Positions 5,767-8,012 of a stretch of DNA of 8,012 bases are shown piece by piece. A program made the translations under genes and the position numbers. The DNA is from RUG754 sp041856085 (lineage in GTDB: Bacteria > Bacillota > Clostridia > Peptostreptococcales > Anaerovoracaceae). Every line of letters begins with the position of its first letter. Position 1 is the first letter of the stretch. Location: NCBI GenBank assembly GCA_041856085.1, contig JBHAFL010000035.1, forward strand, positions 1-8,012, written 5' to 3'. Under the pieces are notes generated by a model. It saw only the letters and a program-made list of their open reading frames with translations, was not told the origin of the DNA and did not search any database.

Positions 5767-8012
5767 ATGCAGCTAAACGAAAGACTTACGAGAATGAGAG
5801 AAAAGCTTTGGAACTCAAGACCGTGCATTACTGCGGAGAGGCTTGTGCTGGCGACGGAGGCGTACAAGCTTTTTGCCGGCGACGCCGTGCCTATCTTCAG
5901 AGCGAAAGTAGTGAACCATATAATGGAAAATATGACCACGCTGATAATGGAAGACGAACTGATAGTAGGTACTGCGACGGATAAATACAGAGGCGCCAAT
6001 CTTCACCCCGAGTTTCAGTCATCATCATGGTATATTTCGGATATCGATGATTTTTCCACGAGAACTAAAGACCCTTACGAAATATCGCCCGAGGATAAAG
6101 AAAAAATCCTTGAGACGTTGAAATACTGGGACGGGAAAGCTATGGAAGACTTGGCAGAGACAGCGATGCCCGCGCATATAAGGGAACTGTGCAAGGCGGA
6201 CGTCATTACCGTAGGGCTTACTAACGGTGTTTCAGGCGAAACAACCTGTGACCACGAAAAAATACTGAAAGTCGGTCTCAGAGGGTATATTGAAGAATGC
6301 CAAAAAAACATTGATGAGCTGATTCCTCAGACGATGGAAGAACAGGCTAAAATCGATTACTGGAAGGCATGCATAATCCAATGCAGAGGACTTATAACCT
6401 ATGCGAACAGAATGGCGGAGGAAGCCGACAGGCAGGCAAGCTTCTGCAACGACGATAAGAGAAAAAAAGAACTTAAGACCATTGCCGAGAATTGCAGAAT
6501 CGTGCCGGAAAATCCGCCGCGAACTTTTATGCAGGCGCTCCAAGCGATATGGTTCGTGCATGTGTATTTTCACATTGAGGTATGTACTACAGCGAACGGC
6601 TACGGCAGATTCGACCAATATATGTGGCCTTATTACAAAAAAGATGTAATCGATGAAAAGAATATTACTCCTGATGAAGCGTTTGAGATGCTCGCATGTC
6701 TGTACCTTAAATCCTGCGAGGTGTATGAGGTTAGGGATAAGTGGTATGCCACATCGTTTGCCGGTTATCCTATGTGGGAAATCCTTATAGTCGGAGGTCA
6801 GACAAGGGACGGTCGTGACGCTACAAACGAGCTTTCTTATGTATGCCTTGACGTTGCCGACAAACTTAAGACTACGCAGCCGGTAATGGCTATAAGAGTA
6901 TGGGACGGGACGCCTGAGAAGCTGATAAGGAAAGGCTGCGAGATGATTCAGGACGGGCAGGCCAATCCGGGATTTTTTAACGATAATGCGGCTATGAAGA
7001 TGGCGCTCGGAAAGGGCTGTACAATTGAGGAGGCGAGAGACTGGACAATAGTCGGGTGTATTCAGCCGGGGCCGGGAGGAGGAGGCACGGACGGGTCGCC
7101 TGACGCGGGATATGTGAATATGGGGAAGATGGTAGAGTTCGTTCTCCACAACGGAGTGGATCCTGCAAGCGGCAAGCTGCTCGGGCTTGAGACGGGTGAC
7201 CCTCGCGACTTCAGGGACATAGAGGAGTTCAAGGAAGCGCTTAAGAAGCAGATAATCCACCACTATGGCCTTGTAAGGACGGGATATAATGTTATGCAGA
7301 GCATACATATGAACAGATATCCCGTAATCTTCGCGTCGACGGTTACGAAAGGTTGTGTGGAATCAGGGAAGTCCGTACAGCACGGAGGCGCAAAATATTC
7401 GACTGCGGGACTCTATATAACCGGCGCAGCCAATTTAGCGGACTCTATAGTTGCCATAGAAAAATGTGTGTTCGAGGATAAAGACTTGACGATGGACGAG
7501 TTGATTTCGGCGTGTGACAGCAACTTTGAGGGAAAGGAACGGTTACGTCAGCTTCTCATCAATAAGCCCGAAAAGTTCGGAAACAATAAAGAACACGTTG
7601 ACTCGGTGTACAGAGAGATGATGCATTTTATCGCTGACAATGTTCAAACTTGGCGAGACGCAAGAGGGGGATGGTATTCGTTTAATGTTCATTCGCAGAC
7701 TGTAAATGTCTCGCACGGGCAGGTAACAGGAGCACTTCCTGACGGAAGACTTGCGGGTGAGCCTCTGTGTGACAATGCCTCGCCTATGATGGGGAGGGAT
7801 GTGAACGGCCCTACGGCTACGGTGCTTTCGGTAGCGGCAATGGGACAGGAAGCCTTTCATGACGGGGCTCTGTTTAATTTAAGATTTGACCCTAAAGGCG
7901 TAGAGGGTGAGAACGGACTTAATATAATTGAGGGAGTTATAAGGACTTTCTTTGACAGAGGCGGCGAGCATATACAGATAAACGTAGTGGATACCGGGAC
8001 TCTCAGAGAAGC
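5767..8012 (+). CDS. Glycyl radical enzyme of the pyruvate formate-lyase/dehydratase superfamily, novel active-site type (3' truncated)
   Basis: The frame stays open from the ATG at 5767 (GGAGG 5 nt upstream) to the window edge: 748 residues, lacking roughly the last 50. Family marks include GYGRFDQYMWPYY (residues 278-290), GGQTRDGRDATNELSY, QPVMAIRVWDGTP, the thiyl-radical loop VGCIQPGPGGGGTDGSPDAG with Cys431, GCVESGKSVQHGGAKY then GAANLADSIVAIEK (from about 529), GALPDGRLAGEPL with PDGR at 658-661, GPTATVLSVA, and the start of the glycyl radical domain (HIQINVVDTGTLREA). The glycine loop itself is beyond the end. In glycerol dehydratase, choline TMA-lyase and related enzymes the loop is GC-x-E, where the Glu is a catalytic acid/base; here it is Gln433. 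It lacks the double Cys of true PFL. The enzyme therefore fits none of the classes I can recall. It needs a radical-SAM activase, not in view, and anaerobiosis. It is co-transcribed with the SDR. Confidence 0.92.
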   Translation, partial: MQLNERLTRMREKLWNSRPCITAERLVLATEAYKLFAGDAVPIFRAKVVNHIMENMTTLIMEDELIVGTATDKYRGANLHPEFQSSSWYISDIDDFSTRTKDPYEISPEDKEKILETLKYWDGKAMEDLAETAMPAHIRELCKADVITVGLTNGVSGETTCDHEKILKVGLRGYIEECQKNIDELIPQTMEEQAKIDYWKACIIQCRGLITYANRMAEEADRQASFCNDDKRKKELKTIAENCRIVPENPPRTFMQALQAIWFVHVYFHIEVCTTANGYGRFDQYMWPYYKKDVIDEKNITPDEAFEMLACLYLKSCEVYEVRDKWYATSFAGYPMWEILIVGGQTRDGRDATNELSYVCLDVADKLKTTQPVMAIRVWDGTPEKLIRKGCEMIQDGQANPGFFNDNAAMKMALGKGCTIEEARDWTIVGCIQPGPGGGGTDGSPDAGYVNMGKMVEFVLHNGVDPASGKLLGLETGDPRDFRDIEEFKEALKKQIIHHYGLVRTGYNVMQSIHMNRYPVIFASTVTKGCVESGKSVQHGGAKYSTAGLYITGAANLADSIVAIEKCVFEDKDLTMDELISACDSNFEGKERLRQLLINKPEKFGNNKEHVDSVYREMMHFIADNVQTWRDARGGWYSFNVHSQTVNVSHGQVTGALPDGRLAGEPLCDNASPMMGRDVNGPTATVLSVAAMGQEAFHDGALFNLRFDPKGVEGENGLNIIEGVIRTFFDRGGEHIQINVVDTGTLRE

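Noticed and set aside
7051..7110. Glycine-rich GC-rich loop as a possible low-complexity or assembly artefact
   Set aside because: It follows the thiyl Cys directly, the frame is intact on both sides, and a flexible loop is expected at this place in the enzyme.
6232..7308. Long minus-strand open frame (358 codons) opposite the glycyl radical enzyme gene
   Set aside because: It is antisense to a conserved, motif-rich enzyme. Its translation is basic and low in recognisable structure, with no ribosome binding site; it is a by-product of codon bias.
1..8012. CRISPR arrays, tRNA/rRNA genes, insertion sequences or phage genes
   Set aside because: No regularly spaced repeat array, cloverleaf, transposase motif or terminal inverted repeats were seen on reading either strand.

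Overview
The window looks like chromosomal DNA from an anaerobic low-to-mid GC Gram-positive bacterium, most likely a gut or sediment member of the Clostridia. The grounds are an oxygen-sensitive glycyl radical enzyme, strong purine-rich Shine-Dalgarno sequences ahead of nearly every gene, AGA/ATA-rich codon use, AT-rich intergenic DNA and short hairpin/T-run terminators. I cannot name the species from sequence alone.

Layout. (1) 1-272: the 3' end of a PadR-type winged-helix regulator, closed by an intrinsic terminator. (2) 324-619: an AT-rich control region with a good sigma-A-like promoter, GCAATAT direct repeats placed just upstream of it and a dyad in the leader. It drives a 513-aa NhaC-family ion/organic acid antiporter (620-2161), which ends in a 15-bp hairpin. 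(3) About 2248-2760: a small two-TM protein with a PH-like domain and a charged tail, of unknown role. (4) 2822-4678, minus strand: a 618-aa AraC-type regulator with an N-terminal cupin, a central AraC HTH and a long C-terminal extension that resembles a degenerate GH39 glycosidase. (5) 4679-4965: a divergent control region with a promoter for each side and several direct and inverted repeats. (6) 4966-5718 and 5767 to the window end: a two-gene operon of a classical SDR dehydrogenase followed by a glycyl radical enzyme (GRE). The GRE is cut by the window edge just before its C-terminal glycyl radical motif.

How they may work together (inference). The AraC regulator is transcribed divergently from the SDR-GRE operon and probably senses the substrate or a related compound and controls the operon. 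The GRE would carry out radical C-X or C-C chemistry, and the SDR would oxidise or reduce an alcohol/ketone on the same route. NhaC relatives include Na+/H+ and malate/lactate-type exchangers, so the antiporter might move an organic acid of the same pathway; GCAATAT-type boxes occur near both promoters and hint at a shared regulon.

The most interesting item is the GRE. Its thiyl-radical loop reads GCIQP, not the GC-x-E of the characterised GRE dehydratases, C-N/C-S lyases and arylacetate decarboxylases. It therefore lacks their catalytic glutamate and probably acts on a substrate not covered by those classes. The activating radical-SAM enzyme is not in the window and would be expected downstream.
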